From Progne subis subis (lineage: Eukaryota; Chordata; Aves; Passeriformes; Hirundinidae), in contig JAKJHU010000030.1 in the NCBI GenBank assembly GCA_022316685.1, positions 6,579,058-6,643,057 on the forward strand: DNA of 64,000 bases, in the 5' to 3' direction. The stretch's first letter is position 1; every line of letters starts with the position of its first letter. A model generated the notes under the pieces. It was given only the letters and a program-made list of their open reading frames with translations. It did not search any database and was not told where the DNA came from. Positions 27,650 through 39,002 of this stretch are shown here, one piece after another. Made by a program: the position numbers and the translations under genes.

Positions 27650-28220
27650 TTTGTAGTTGAAAATCCCATGCTGGCCTTAGAGTGGGAGTTTTTCCAGCCT
27701 CTGCTTAAATCCAAAAAAATACTGCAATCTTCTGGCACAGGCTCACTGTAATGCTTTAAAAACAATTTAGCAACTGTCATTGCTGTAATTACAGTAACTA
27801 ATTACCATCCTTAGCAAACAAATAGCTTAACATAATACGCAAGCCGAATCAATTTTGAAGAAATGCAAATTCCGAAAGCGAAAAAGGGCATTTTGGCAAA
27901 CCTGAAAGAGAAGCGGGAAAATAATACACTTTGTTTTATCTGCACATAATTCCCAGGGAATATCATATCATAAATATTTGCATTCAGTTCTTATCAGGAC
28001 ATTTGCATTTGCTTCTTATCAGTCTGCAGGCTGGACTCTGCCAGATAGAAAGTAGAGCTCCACACCATGCACATATTTCTAATGAATCACGTCTCAGGCC
28101 GAGAGAATATTTTGGCTGGAACTTTATCACTGAGATGGAGAGGTCATTTACTCTCAGAGTCAGTTCATCTTGGAATTGTCTTGAGATTTTGATGTGATTC
28201 AACCAACATTTTTAAAACTA
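27650..28220. promoter_or_regulatory. Candidate conserved enhancer (POU/GATA/homeodomain sites)
   Basis: Seen directly: a palindromic CTGTAATTACAG (27,783-27,794) and CTAATTACC (27,799), an exact POU octamer ATGCAAAT (27,863-27,870), an IRF-like GAAAGCGAAA (27,874-27,883) and an E2F-like GCGGGAAA (27,913-27,920). Then comes a 25-base tandem duplication in which each copy carries ATTTGCAT (27,976 and 28,001) and CTTATC (27,990 and 28,015). Several CpGs survive in otherwise CpG-poor AT-rich DNA. Known: such site clusters are typical of deeply conserved vertebrate enhancers. Inferred: regulatory function; without an alignment I cannot show conservation. No target gene is visible. Confidence 0.3.
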
Positions 28221-31200
28221 GAGACAAACCAACTTTGCATTCTGTTTCTGTAGCAATTATTAAGTCTCATTGATTGAGAAGTGATTCCTCCCCCCAAAAA
28301 TGAGAATCATATGTAAACAGGTTTGATTCATATTTGTGTCCCACACTCTATAAGAAACAATGCTGCACATTTTCCAGTGTACGGAAAAAGAATAAAGCAG
28401 TAACAGACGAAAATGAAGCCTAAGAAGGAAACAAGCCACACTTAACAGCCATTATCTTGAAATTTAATGCCAAATCCTTTTGTAGTGCTTCAGAAATACA
28501 TTTGATTAGTGGCAGTTTTCTCAGTAATGAGAGGAAATGTTTATGATGGGGAAAACAGTGTCTCTAATGAGCCATCAGTTTTTCTTAGCAGTTACCACAG
28601 AAAAAGAAAAAATCACCTTTTTATTATAAAAAATGCATTTCAACTGTAAGAAAACCAAGTGGAAAATGTTATAAACATTTTCCTGTTGCTACTTCACATG
28701 TACAAAGGGAATATACACCAAAAATACTGAATCAACTCAATTCTGCTTTCAGCATTCTTGCATGTATGCAAGATTTTGTTTGTTTTAATGTAGAATACAA
28801 GTGTGAGCCCGTAAACACATTCTATGATGGCAAAAAATTAAAGACTTCCTATTCCTAAATATAAAATTAATAGCTATTACATGCCATCTGGAAAAATGTA
28901 GATTTTGTACATTTATTCAGTGGTATAATATTTCCAAATATTTTAATGGAACTGAGCAATTCTTTTCTGTGACTTTCAGTGCCAGAATACCCTTTTTTTG
29001 TTTGTTTGTTTATATATATATATCTATTTTATATACCTTTTGTTTAATTCAGAATTTAAAACAACTTTTCTTTTCTTTTTAAAGTGTTTACTTTAAAGCC
29101 ATGCAAATAACCACTTTCAAGTTCTTGAACTAGTGCAACAGCCAGATCCTTACCAGATGCAAGTTGGTATTGTTTAGTGCACAGTTGCTGCTTACACCAG
29201 CTGACTATTTGGCACTACTTACTTTCACATAACTTCTGAGAAGTTGGATCTTGACTAGTAATCAATCTATTATATGGTGTGTTTTTCCTGTTATGTGTTG
29301 TAACATAGCAAACAAATTTGTCTCCCGGTCATTTGAAGCATTACAAAACCATTTTAAAATGCATCTACTTTTTTCCATGTAATGATTACTTAAAGTTAGT
29401 TTCACCTGATGCCCAAGTATTCCACTTTGATTTATTTGTTCAAACACACTGTGCAGTTTCTAGTTCATTATAATTCAAATGACTGATACAGCTCATTTGG
29501 ACCAAGGAAAACATCGCATCAGCAATGTCAGAATTATCTGAAAACAGCCCCTGAAGCCTTACCGCTGCTGCCAAAGTTGGGACGGTTTTGATAATATACT
29601 GTGATGTAGAGGGAATGCTGTTTTGCCCTTTCCTGGTGCAATATTTGGATTAATACAATGCTACAAGGACTTGACTGCCATGCAGCTGTAAGGAAGAAGA
29701 GTGAATATGTGAATGAAGCTTTGGTGGAGTTTTATAGCTACAGAAATTATCCAGTCATTGTTTCTATATAAAGAGTTAACATCACCTAATTTTTTTCCTT
29801 GAATCAGCAGAAACTACTGGAAAAATCTCTAGAAGCAGAAACAGTGCTCAAAGATCTGAAGCCCTCAAGGCCTCTCAAAGGTTTCCTTCAGAATAAGTAC
29901 ATATCTGAGGTCCTGAACATTTCCCACTCCCATAAAATTGTATGAAGTGGAAAAAAAACCCTCAAGATTGTCTTTCTCTAATTTTACTCCTATGAAGATA
30001 AATGTTATTTCACTGAAAATTAGAACTTTGTTTCTATTTCTGTAAAAGTAGAACATTTGAGCTTTTGTTTTTGTGTTGCTGAACATATACCACTGCAGTC
30101 AGTGATAATTTAGCCATTTTAGCTCATTGAGAGCATTTTCGTCATCATCCCCATCCAGTCTTCTTTTGTCTCATATTAAATTACATTCATACTAAACTAG
30201 GACTAACAGTGCGGTGAAAAAGTTGTTTTGAACATACAGTTGAATTCTGTAACTCCTCTGGTCTAGAAATCATCTCTAGGGTTCTTGTTTTATCATTTGT
30301 TTTTAGCTCTTTCTTTGAGGTGGGAAGGGCTAATAGTTAAGAGCCCATTATCAGAGTGAAAGATGCAGGAAATTCAAAATATTTATGTTTGTTCATGGCA
30401 CGCAGACAAGAAACAGTGCTCAAGAAAAGGGTTTTCTGATTAAGTGATTGAAAACACTCTGGTGTATGTTAATGGCTTCTTCTGTCCAACAGATAACATC
30501 ATCTTTAGCCTTATCGCTGTTCTTGAACTTACTTTAAACATTCTCCTGTGCTCTTCCAATTATACACTGTGCTCTTTAGGCATCCCGTCTCTTCACTGCA
30601 AATCATCTCATTTGTTTGCTTTCTAATTTTTTTGCTTGCAGGTTGGGTGTAAAAAGAAGCATTTAAAAGATACTTGAAGTGAAAAAAATACTTTCCCTAG
30701 TAAAATTAATTTACATGGAATTAAACCATACACTTACAGAAAAAGAAAAATTGGTTTTTAAAAGAATAACACTTGAATTTTAATACCTCGATATCATTCT
30801 GGCTGCATGAGCACTCTGAAAAGATAAAGATGAAGGAAGATCTGATCATTATTTAAATGTATGCAGAAGACTCCCAATGAGATAAAACTGGGTATGATCA
30901 TGGTAGATCACAATTTTTAAAACACTGAATATATCTTTTTCTTTTGAGCTGTAAGAATATGTCCAGGATAAAACACTACAAAGACTTTTGTACCAATCAT
31001 AGTATTACTAATAGTAACTTTTAAGGCACCTTTCATTGTGCTAACCAAAGAGGTTAGCAACTATGTCTGCTGCTTCTTCATTAAAGAACTATGCTTTTAA
31101 TGAAAGAGCTATGTCTATATCAGTGGTACATTTTTATTTAGATATTCTGCAGGAGTAAGTAGGGAAGAAAGCTGATCCAGAAATTAGCACGTGACTGTAG

Positions 31201-31281
31201 ACCTGGATTTGATCTAGTCTGTTGCTGAAGGTGTAGTAGATGAACAAAATAAAACAAGACTTCTCTGGTGAGAGGGATAGG
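28221..31281. other. Unique AT-rich noncoding sequence
   Basis: No gene or mobile element recognised. A TTTG repeat running into a short TA repeat lies at 29,000-29,022. The sequence about 28,440-28,640 looks balanced and non-repetitive and could extend the preceding candidate regulatory region, but nothing proves it. Confidence 0.5.
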
Positions 31282-31286
31282 GGGGG
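31282..31286. repeat. Probable target-site duplication, left (GGGGG)
   Basis: The five G immediately before the LTR's TG match five G immediately after its CA. A 5-bp duplication is the usual length for ERVL-class integrations. The site is low-complexity, so the match alone is weak. Confidence 0.5.
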
Positions 31287-32813
31287 TGTCATGGGTTAGT
31301 ACAGTTTAGTTTTTTAGTCATAGAGGAATATGGAATGATTTTCCGGGTCAGGACCTGGAATTGCTTTAGAAAGGACAGGGACCTATCAGAGGGTTAGTTG
31401 GAATATTGGCATCTGTTCTGACCACTGAAAAATGTCAGCTACAAATTTGGGAGTATCCATATAAAACCCCTTGATTTCCGGCAGGTCAGCCCTTTTTTCC
31501 TTTGGCCAGAGAGAGACCAGTTACATTGAGTTGAGCTGCTGTTTCCCCCCGTTTTTTGGGGGATCTGCCCTGAGGCCTGGCCGGATTCCATCGGCTCCCG
31601 GGTGAAGGGGGAAGGAGAGGTTGCTGCTTTACAGCAACTACTTTCTCCAAACTTCCCTGGAGCAGGGAGACATCTCTGCCGGGCCTCTGAATAAGAGCTA
31701 TGGGCGCCGTTTAGGCTGAGGTCACCCCGATTTACACTGAGGGGTGGGCTGAAAAGGCATTTATGATCCTGCCTGGTTTTTTTGATTCTGGACTGCCAGG
31801 TGCTCTGATCTCTGATGTTTCTGTGAGTTCTTCCTCCCTCACCAGAGCGGCCTTGAAGCATCTAACACCAGGAGCTACAGAGAGAGAGACAAAAACTCTG
31901 GGCAGGTTTAATCCTTTCCTGGCAACATGAAGCTTCCAGAGCTTGGCCCTTCTCTGAGAGAGAAAAGAAAGGGACAGAGTGAACATAAAGAACAACAGCA
32001 TGAAGTCAGTAGAGCAAGAGTGAAAAGACTGTTGGGACAGGGGGTTGAAGAGTTAGTTATCCCATTCTTATTGAGCCATGGAAATGAACTCTCTATTTAG
32101 ATTATCCCTTTGAATCACGGGAAAGATAAGCATTTTGGGAGATGATTGTTTAGATTTGTGTGTGTGGATTTGAGCAAAGGTGTTTGTGATGGACTAAGTA
32201 ATATTAGTCCTATAAGAAGCTTGTACAGAGATAGAGATGAGAAGCTCTCTGCGCCAGTGAAGAAGTGAGAAGATATCTCTGTACCTTGAGATGAAGAATC
32301 CTTTGCCTTTAGAGTTATTCATCTTTAAATGCTGACACCCCAGTATGCAAAAGTCTAAGACCCATGACCCATGAGCAGCTTGGGGACCTGCCAATGGGAG
32401 GGGTCACAAAGGCAGGTTTCTCTGGGCGGTTGTTTTTGTGACAGTTTAAAACCCACAAGAGAACTGTTCTAAGTTGTCAGTGGGATCCATAACACTAAGA
32501 GAGACTCTTCTCCTAAAGAACTGATTAAAGACTATTTTCAAATGGTGAAACTGACTGAAAATTACAAGTTTTGTCTCTTTATGTTGTTTTGTAGGAAAAG
32601 TAACAGTTTGTAAGGAGAAGGAAGAGTGTTTTGGAATTTCATTGTTTTGTTTTTGTTTTTTTCCAGCTTTCTTTTTCCATTCTTTTAGTGTGTGTTAGTA
32701 AAACTATTTGTTCATTTTTAAGGTTGAGCCTGCTTTGCTTTTCTCCTAGTCTCTCTCCCACAGAAAAAGAGTGAGTACTAAGACCAGAATTTAGTGAATG
32801 TGAAACTACTACA
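31287..32813 (+). mobile_element. Solo LTR of a songbird-type endogenous retrovirus
   Basis: The block starts TGTCATGGGTTAG and ends CTACTACA, i.e. it has the TG...CA ends of an LTR, and is bordered by GGGGG on both sides. It is richer in GC and CpG than its surroundings. TTTAAAA at 32,445 could act as a TATA-like box and ATTAAA at 32,524 as a polyadenylation signal. The right end (TTGAGCCTGCTTTGCTTTTC, then a CTCTCTCCCACAG stretch and GAGTGAGTACT) resembles the U5 end of LTRs common in passerines. At 1,527 bases it is long for an LTR, so a nested insertion inside it is possible. No gag, pol or env remnants adjoin it, hence solo. Antisense frames of 140, 89 and 66 codons inside it have no protein features. 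Confidence 0.65.
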
Positions 32814-32818
32814 GGGGG
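32814..32818. repeat. Probable target-site duplication, right (GGGGG)
   Basis: Five G directly after the terminal CA of the LTR, matching the five G on the left side. Confidence 0.5.
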
Positions 32819-33403
32819 AGAGAGAAAAAGGGAGAAGACAAGAAGGGAGGGAGAGATGTGAGGACTACCTTCCAAGATCTGATTCAAGATTTATTCCTAT
32901 GTTTTCCTCTCTATTAAGTACCAAATTTTTTCTTAAGCAGTATCTAAAAATTCAACCCCACATTTTCTAAGTCAACCACTCTGCTCCCAGGGTAGTTGGA
33001 TGGGTGTTTAAACCCCTCAGAGTGAGCCGAAGCCTCACTTTGAAGCCTGATATTTTCTTGTTTGAAGGGATAATCAGTGTGATATTTTACAAAAGGTAGG
33101 TAACATCAGTGGAGGTTACAGTGTTTTAAAATAAAAGGTGAGATGAACTATTGGAAATGAAGGGAGCCAGGTTGTGCACCCTGGGTGGACAAAGGTGCAC
33201 CAGAGGATCTCTGGGAGGGGAATGATCACCCTCTGAGGTAATATGAAGCACCCACCCTTTATCAGCACCTTGACAGAACCAGTGAATAAGAGGTAGAGGT
33301 TGATCCTATTTACCGACATTTATTAACTGCAAACAAGCAGAAATTCCTAGAACTCTCTGTTTCTGTACATGGGGAAAAAAAAAAAAAAAAAACAAACAAC
33401 AAA

Positions 33404-33437
<34 letters not shown>

Positions 33438-34847
33438 CACAAAACAAAACCACCACTGAGTCTATATTTCATATCCCTGGATCTCTGGTCTGTGAGATGA
33501 GAAGACTTCATTCAGGTGTTTATTCCTTTGGAGGGCAGGTGTAGGGAAATGCTGATAGAATATTAAAGGTGATCAGCATCAGAGCTATATTAGTATTTCT
33601 TAATATAGAAATCAGTTGAAATTTTTAAAGGAATAAAATAATTGAACATATTTTTGGTAAATATTACCATTGTTTATTGAATTCTTTATTCAAGCATGTA
33701 GTGTATTCAGCTACTCAGAATTACTCTAACACCTCATAAAATTACTTGTTGAACACATTATTTGATGAAAAATTGTAAATTTCTCAGGTAATGTATTTCT
33801 TAAGCACTATTCATCCAGCTAAAATACAGATAAGAGATTTTTACTAAAACACCAGGCACTTTAGGATCCTTTTGAATTGAAGGACCTACATAAATATTGA
33901 GTTCTACGGATAGAATGGTTTACACCAGTCTAGCTCTATTGAAATTACAGCAGCTAATACCCCTTTCAATTGATATAAATCCCACTCAGGTTGCAAGTAT
34001 TGCACAGACATGTTGACTTTATACTAATGAACATATCACACACTTACCCATTTATCTATCCTTATGTTTCTGTCTAACTTTCTATAGGATACGCATGTGA
34101 AACTCTTCCTGCATCACTGAAATGCTGGCATCCATTGAGGTGAAAGGCAATGTCTGTTTAACAGGAGACAGAAACACAAAACAAATGTTTAGAATAGGAA
34201 GTGAAGGAGAACTAATCTAGCTGAAATTCCAAGGGGTTCCAATGCAGACAGAATAATATTTGCAGATGTGATTAAATTAGTAGTTGTGAATGTGTTTTCC
34301 CCATTTAGTCCTGAATTTAGGACTATTTTTCTGAATCTTGTTGTTGTATCACAAACTGTATCATTCACTATGGGTAATATTAATGCGGATATATTTTATT
34401 TACCAGTGTTTGCTTTTGGCTTTCTCGTAAAGATATTAAAATCAATATATTTTTTAAGCACTGATGGGGGCTTGTGATAATTAATACTTGTTCTCCACAG
34501 GACATAGGTGCTTATCTAAACTGTGTGCTATTGCTCTGTATTCCTGATGGATGATTACTCTTTATGACCCCATGCCTCCTTGATTGAATGGAATATGAAA
34601 GGATGAAGAATGAATGCCTAAACACTGTATTTATGTAAATGTTAATGCTGCAAATGCTCAAAGTCTTTGAAATCACATTACAGGTGGAGTGGAAATTTTC
34701 AATGTCTAAAACAGATACAGTGGCAGAAATAAAGAGTGTTGAATAGTGTTAACAGCTTACTTTTTTAAGCTAATCAGTTCTTGTATTCGTTCAACCACTG
34801 AAATTGTCCAAATTGTTCTGGAGGTCTCTCTTCACTCTCAGCCAGGA
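32819..34847. other. Noncoding flank of the LTR with an A-rich tract
   Basis: Purine-rich sequence immediately right of the LTR, then unique AT-rich DNA. The A-rich tract at 33,375-33,435 is listed separately. No primer-binding-site-like or retroviral internal sequence recognised. Confidence 0.5.
33375..33435 (+). repeat. A-rich tract (A19 / CAAA / A33)
   Basis: Two long A runs separated by CAAACAACAAAC, followed by A/C-rich sequence. Simple sequence; no retroposon body recognised next to it. Confidence 0.95.
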
Positions 34848-35483
34848 CTAAGCTGCTGGTAAGGTGATGCAGGTGAGCACTGTCACCAGAACAGAAGAGT
34901 GCCTCAGAGACAGTTTATTCCTGGATTTCCTTGTCTGCATGGACATGAGACCACCCTGGAAATCACAACTTACAGGCTGTAAGTCCATTTGGACTTTATA
35001 CCTATTGCTCAGTCTGGTCACTAAGCAAATGCTCACCTCAAATTCCCAAGTTCCCTTCCTTTTATTGAAACTCTGCTGCTGGGAGAAGCTGACAGGGACG
35101 GAAGAAGGTCCTGGGTTTACAGCACCTTGGTGGGACTGCTCCTCCTGGATGCATGCACAGCATCCCATCCACCATCCTGGCAAGTGCTGCTCATTTCCCA
35201 GGATGACAAGGCTGAAGGGGCTGGAAGCAGTGCAATGGATGAGGTACAGGGAGGCAGCCCTTCCTCCAAGAACAGATTGTGTGGCTGGGGGCTCTGTCCT
35301 TGCCTGGACCAAGTTTCCAACAGCACTTTCCACCACTGCAATCCTGCCACACACTTCACCGTCTACAACCATGGAAAAAAGAGTAAAATAGCTTGCTGGT
35401 AGAGAAAAATCATTGTAAAGAGTGGTGATGATCACTGGAAAAGTTTCTGGACCTGATAAGTTTTCAAACTTACAATTAAACAC
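34848..35483 (-). other. Bidirectionally open segment, unrecognised
   Basis: An ATG-to-stop frame of 211 codons on the minus strand overlaps a 175-codon frame on the plus strand (34,864-35,391), plus shorter frames. The segment is near 50% GC, above its surroundings. The minus-strand translation is of ordinary composition, with a serine-rich middle and a hydrophobic start, but no signal, domain or motif I recognise. Openness on both strands is what one expects from a moderately GC-rich piece lacking TA-containing stops, such as a decayed repeat or a retrocopy of unknown source. I see no poly(A) tail or target duplication. I do not call it a gene. Confidence 0.3.
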
Positions 35484-38404
35484 CAGTTCTATACCCCTAT
35501 TCGTGTCCTAACCTTCACTATTAATTGTTCCTTTTGAAGCAGTATGAAACAAAGAGAGGAAAAATAGAGTCTCTTAATAGAGCTTCTTTGCATCTGGAAA
35601 ACTCACCAATTGAAATATCACTGTGGGTAAGTCTGCTCCGCAGACACTAATTGATATTGTCTGAGTAAGTGGAAGTGCCTGTCAGAGAATCCTTTTAAAC
35701 TGCTGACTTGTTTCCATATCCAGTGTACTTAAAATTGGCATGATGTTAGCTTCCCTCTTAGAAATCGTCATATTTTGATTTATGAATGTTTTCAAATTTT
35801 TAAGATTCTCAAAAATGTTTTTTCACCTGTAAGTAGAGAGATAGCTTGTTTGGCTAACTGCCTTGAATGACTGTGTGCCAGGTAATGAATAATGCCATGT
35901 TCAATATTCTAAATTTGTGTTCCAAATTCTGAATTCCAAATGAGCTGCATGGAAGTATACTGATAAGTGGCTGATTTTTACTGCAAGGATTGTCTTATTT
36001 TAAACTTTAAATTTAGTTGCCTTACTTTACTCAAAGGATTTTTGTGCAGAATGGGATTTAAAGTGATAGTCCATAATATTCCTACATCTTTCTAACTTTT
36101 GGATGATGCCAAAATGAATAAAGGGATAAATCAGTGCAATCTTTATCTGCAAAATAAAAGGACAAAGCACATCCCTGTTTATGTATCAAGAGTTAAGCCA
36201 AGATGAATTTCCCCCAAGCATTAAAGTACTGAATCTGTTTAGATACTCTCCTGAGGCCAATCAACCTTATTAAATAAACACTATATTTTAAGTTTGGCAT
36301 TCCATTTAATTACATTATATAAAAGAAATGGATAAAAAACTCAAGTGGGGAACTCAAAGAAAGCATTTGCCAGTGGTGGACTCTGAGATACTGTACTATT
36401 TTCCAGTCTGGAATATAAGGAAGCATTGTGTTTGTTTTTCATTTACATAACCTCATGATAATTTAACTGCTGACTATTTAACAAGCATGTTTGAAAATTG
36501 AAGTTAATAAAATCAACATTGAGAAAGAGACAAAGGAATTAAGTCTTTTATTAGAAATTTAAAATGAATATGAACTAAATTTTATTTGAATATATAACTG
36601 AGGTCATCACATGTAAAGAAATGTGAAATAAAGATAGTTCACATATTTTGTTGCTGAACATGCTATGGAGATTGTATATTATTTAAAATTCTCTTTAATT
36701 AACACTTTCTGAGCATAACTAGTGTCACATATACAGATGTGGAAAACTACTAAAATGGTGCAGCAGATAAGCAAAATAACATCAAAAGTCCATTACAATT
36801 ATCACTATATATTTTGCTCAGTATAATAACATAGAACTGATAATTATTATTTAGCTGCAACTATGTAGCTGCTTTAAGGCTAATAAAATGCAAAATAAAC
36901 CCCAGTTTCACTATCAAGAAAGTAATAGCAGCAGAATTGCTGTTAGGCAGTCAAATATATACAGAGGTGTAGCTGTGGAAATGATTGACTACATTAACTA
37001 CCACAGCATATTGCAATTGCTTTTGATTTCAGTTGTACAAATCTCTCAAATTATCCAGGTTTATTAACAAATTCTGATTTACAGAGAGATACCTTTGTTC
37101 CTCCTGGTGTTGTTTTAGTTCATTTTATCAGGACATTCTCCATCACCAGAGTGATCTCTGGATAAGTATATTTGCTGACTTTTAATGTGCAAAAAATGCG
37201 CATCATCTGGAAAAATATGTGTTCAATGTAATTCATTGTCTAAACCCCGTGCAAATTCATTTACATTTCCATAGTTTACATGAGGAATGTTTCTATGTCA
37301 GGACAATAGAATCCAATTTTCTCAGTAAAAATAGCAACAAAAAGTGCAAGTCAAAAATGAAAGAACACAATCACAGACCAGACTTAGTCCACCAGAAAAA
37401 TAGTAATGTTTGTAAAAAGCTGTTACTGAAATCTTGAAAAAGTCAATTTGCTGCAGATTTTAGGGCCATAGTCATGGTGGTATTTATCACAGCAATTTCA
37501 CTGCAAAATGCAGGAAGCAGAAGGATTCCTAGAAGTCATTTGGTCACCAATCATCTTGACTCAAGACCAAAGTCAGACTAATTAGTAAAATTAGTGCCAG
37601 AAGACCACAGTCTTCAGTAGGAGATGTAATCCCTTTTCATAACACAGAATGAAACTGGATCCTAGGAAGACAATGTATTTTTTGTCATAAATTAGTATTT
37701 ACTGCGAACAAATGAATTGAAATATGGCTTAATGTTGATGTTCTGTTCCAAAAAAGTATGTGTTATGGAAAAAAAGAGGGAGGGTCATGACAATTTTTTT
37801 TCTCAAAGATTTTTTCAATTCAGATCTGTGAGACAGTATTAATTACATTTTATTTCTTATCTGCTGTGTTATTTTTTTCCTATAAAGGGATAGACTTCCA
37901 AGTTTTCTTCTGTAGAGTCCATCCTGTGTAGGTTAAAGCTCTTTCATATAAGTGAGAAGTCCTTAATGTGCTTCTATCATGTCAAAAAAAATAAAATCCA
38001 AGGTGCTGTTTTTGAAACTTATAATCTTTTCACTTCCCCAGTGAAAAGCATATTGCTGTCCAATGGCAGTAAATATTAAAAACTTTGGCATTCTTTTCTT
38101 ATCTGTTTTCTTATCTCTATTTCCTTATCGGTTTTTCCTTGTTTTTCATTGCTCTTATGTTATTCATCAAGATAAAGGAGAGCCCCAGAACTGTCTATTT
38201 CCCAAAAGTTTCTTTGTATAATCAATCTCTGTCGAAGAATTTCCTTTTTTAGTTCTTAACCTTTAAGAGGAGCTCGTGCCAAGATGGGCTCTGTGCATTA
38301 TCTGAGCCCTGCTGAGTATGTTTGAAGTTCAGCCCTGTGTTAACGATGTCCACAGAAGTCTTGGCATCATCTTCAAAGATGTGTAGGGACATATTTTAAA
38401 GGTA
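35484..38404. other. Unique AT-rich noncoding sequence
   Basis: No gene or mobile element recognised. The part 36,830-37,100 has a non-repetitive, TAAT- and TTGCAAT-containing composition that could be conserved noncoding DNA. A plus frame of 72 codons at 37,219 is not convincing. Confidence 0.5.
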
Positions 38405-38450
38405 TTTAGGCACCTAAACATGTTTTTATCTCTAGTTTTAGGTGCCTAAA
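38405..38450. repeat. 14-base inverted repeat with 18-base loop
   Basis: TTTAGGCACCTAAA (38,405-38,418) and TTTAGGTGCCTAAA (38,437-38,450) are exact reverse complements, and both are followed by CATG. Because the unit is itself nearly palindromic, they also form an almost perfect direct repeat. The AGGCACCTAAA core recalls an old interspersed amniote repeat, but I cannot assign a family. Confidence 0.8.
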
Positions 38451-38742
38451 CATGAATTTATCTGCTGCATTAGCTGATTAAAAAAATGTGTTTATGTGCA
38501 ATTTTAAAAATCTGGCTATAAATTTTCAGGTAACTCAAAAATAATTCAACCAAAACCAGAAAAGGTTCCAGGGGGGTATACATCATTGTATGATGTGGGG
38601 AATTTTGTGGCTGCTTCTTCAGTGTGAATGTGGGGCTAGCTTGCAAATCCAGTGATAATTCATGTGAACATTAGAATGTTTGTACTGGACATGATGAAAC
38701 ATCCATCTAGACTGTTGTCCCATATCCAATAGTTGTCAGTAG

Positions 38743-38805
38743 CAAATTAAAACAAAAACACAAACAAAAAAACTAACAAACCCAAACCAAGCAAATAAAC
38801 CCAGA
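38743..38805 (+). repeat. A/C-rich low-complexity tract
   Basis: AAAC, CAAA and ACCC words without a fixed period, similar in style to the tracts at 7,486, 24,200 and 52,288. Confidence 0.85.
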
Positions 38806-38952
38806 GCAAGAAGAGAACAGTATTTTTCCTGGAATATCATGTTACTCTCATCATGGATTACGGGTTTCTGGAGACAGAGGCTGCCCATGTAACAGCTCCT
38901 TAATATGCTGTCAGCACTTAGTGGTTACAGTACATCACTGGCCTGAGATTAG

Positions 38953-38953
<1 letters not shown>

Positions 38954-38997
<44 letters not shown>

Positions 38998-39002
38998 TAT
39001 AT
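38954..39002 (+). repeat. A19 tract followed by a TA repeat
   Basis: A run of about 19 A leads straight into an alternating TA repeat of roughly 15 units with one interruption. The compound microsatellite should be easily melted. Confidence 0.95.

Noticed and set aside
31439..32001. 140- and 89-codon minus frames within the LTR
   Set aside because: Antisense to the LTR, overlapping each other, with no retroviral or host protein features.
32814..33330. Possible retroviral internal sequence after the LTR
   Set aside because: No primer-binding site, gag or pol remnant recognised, and the GGGGG duplication sits directly at the LTR's right end, which fits a solo LTR.
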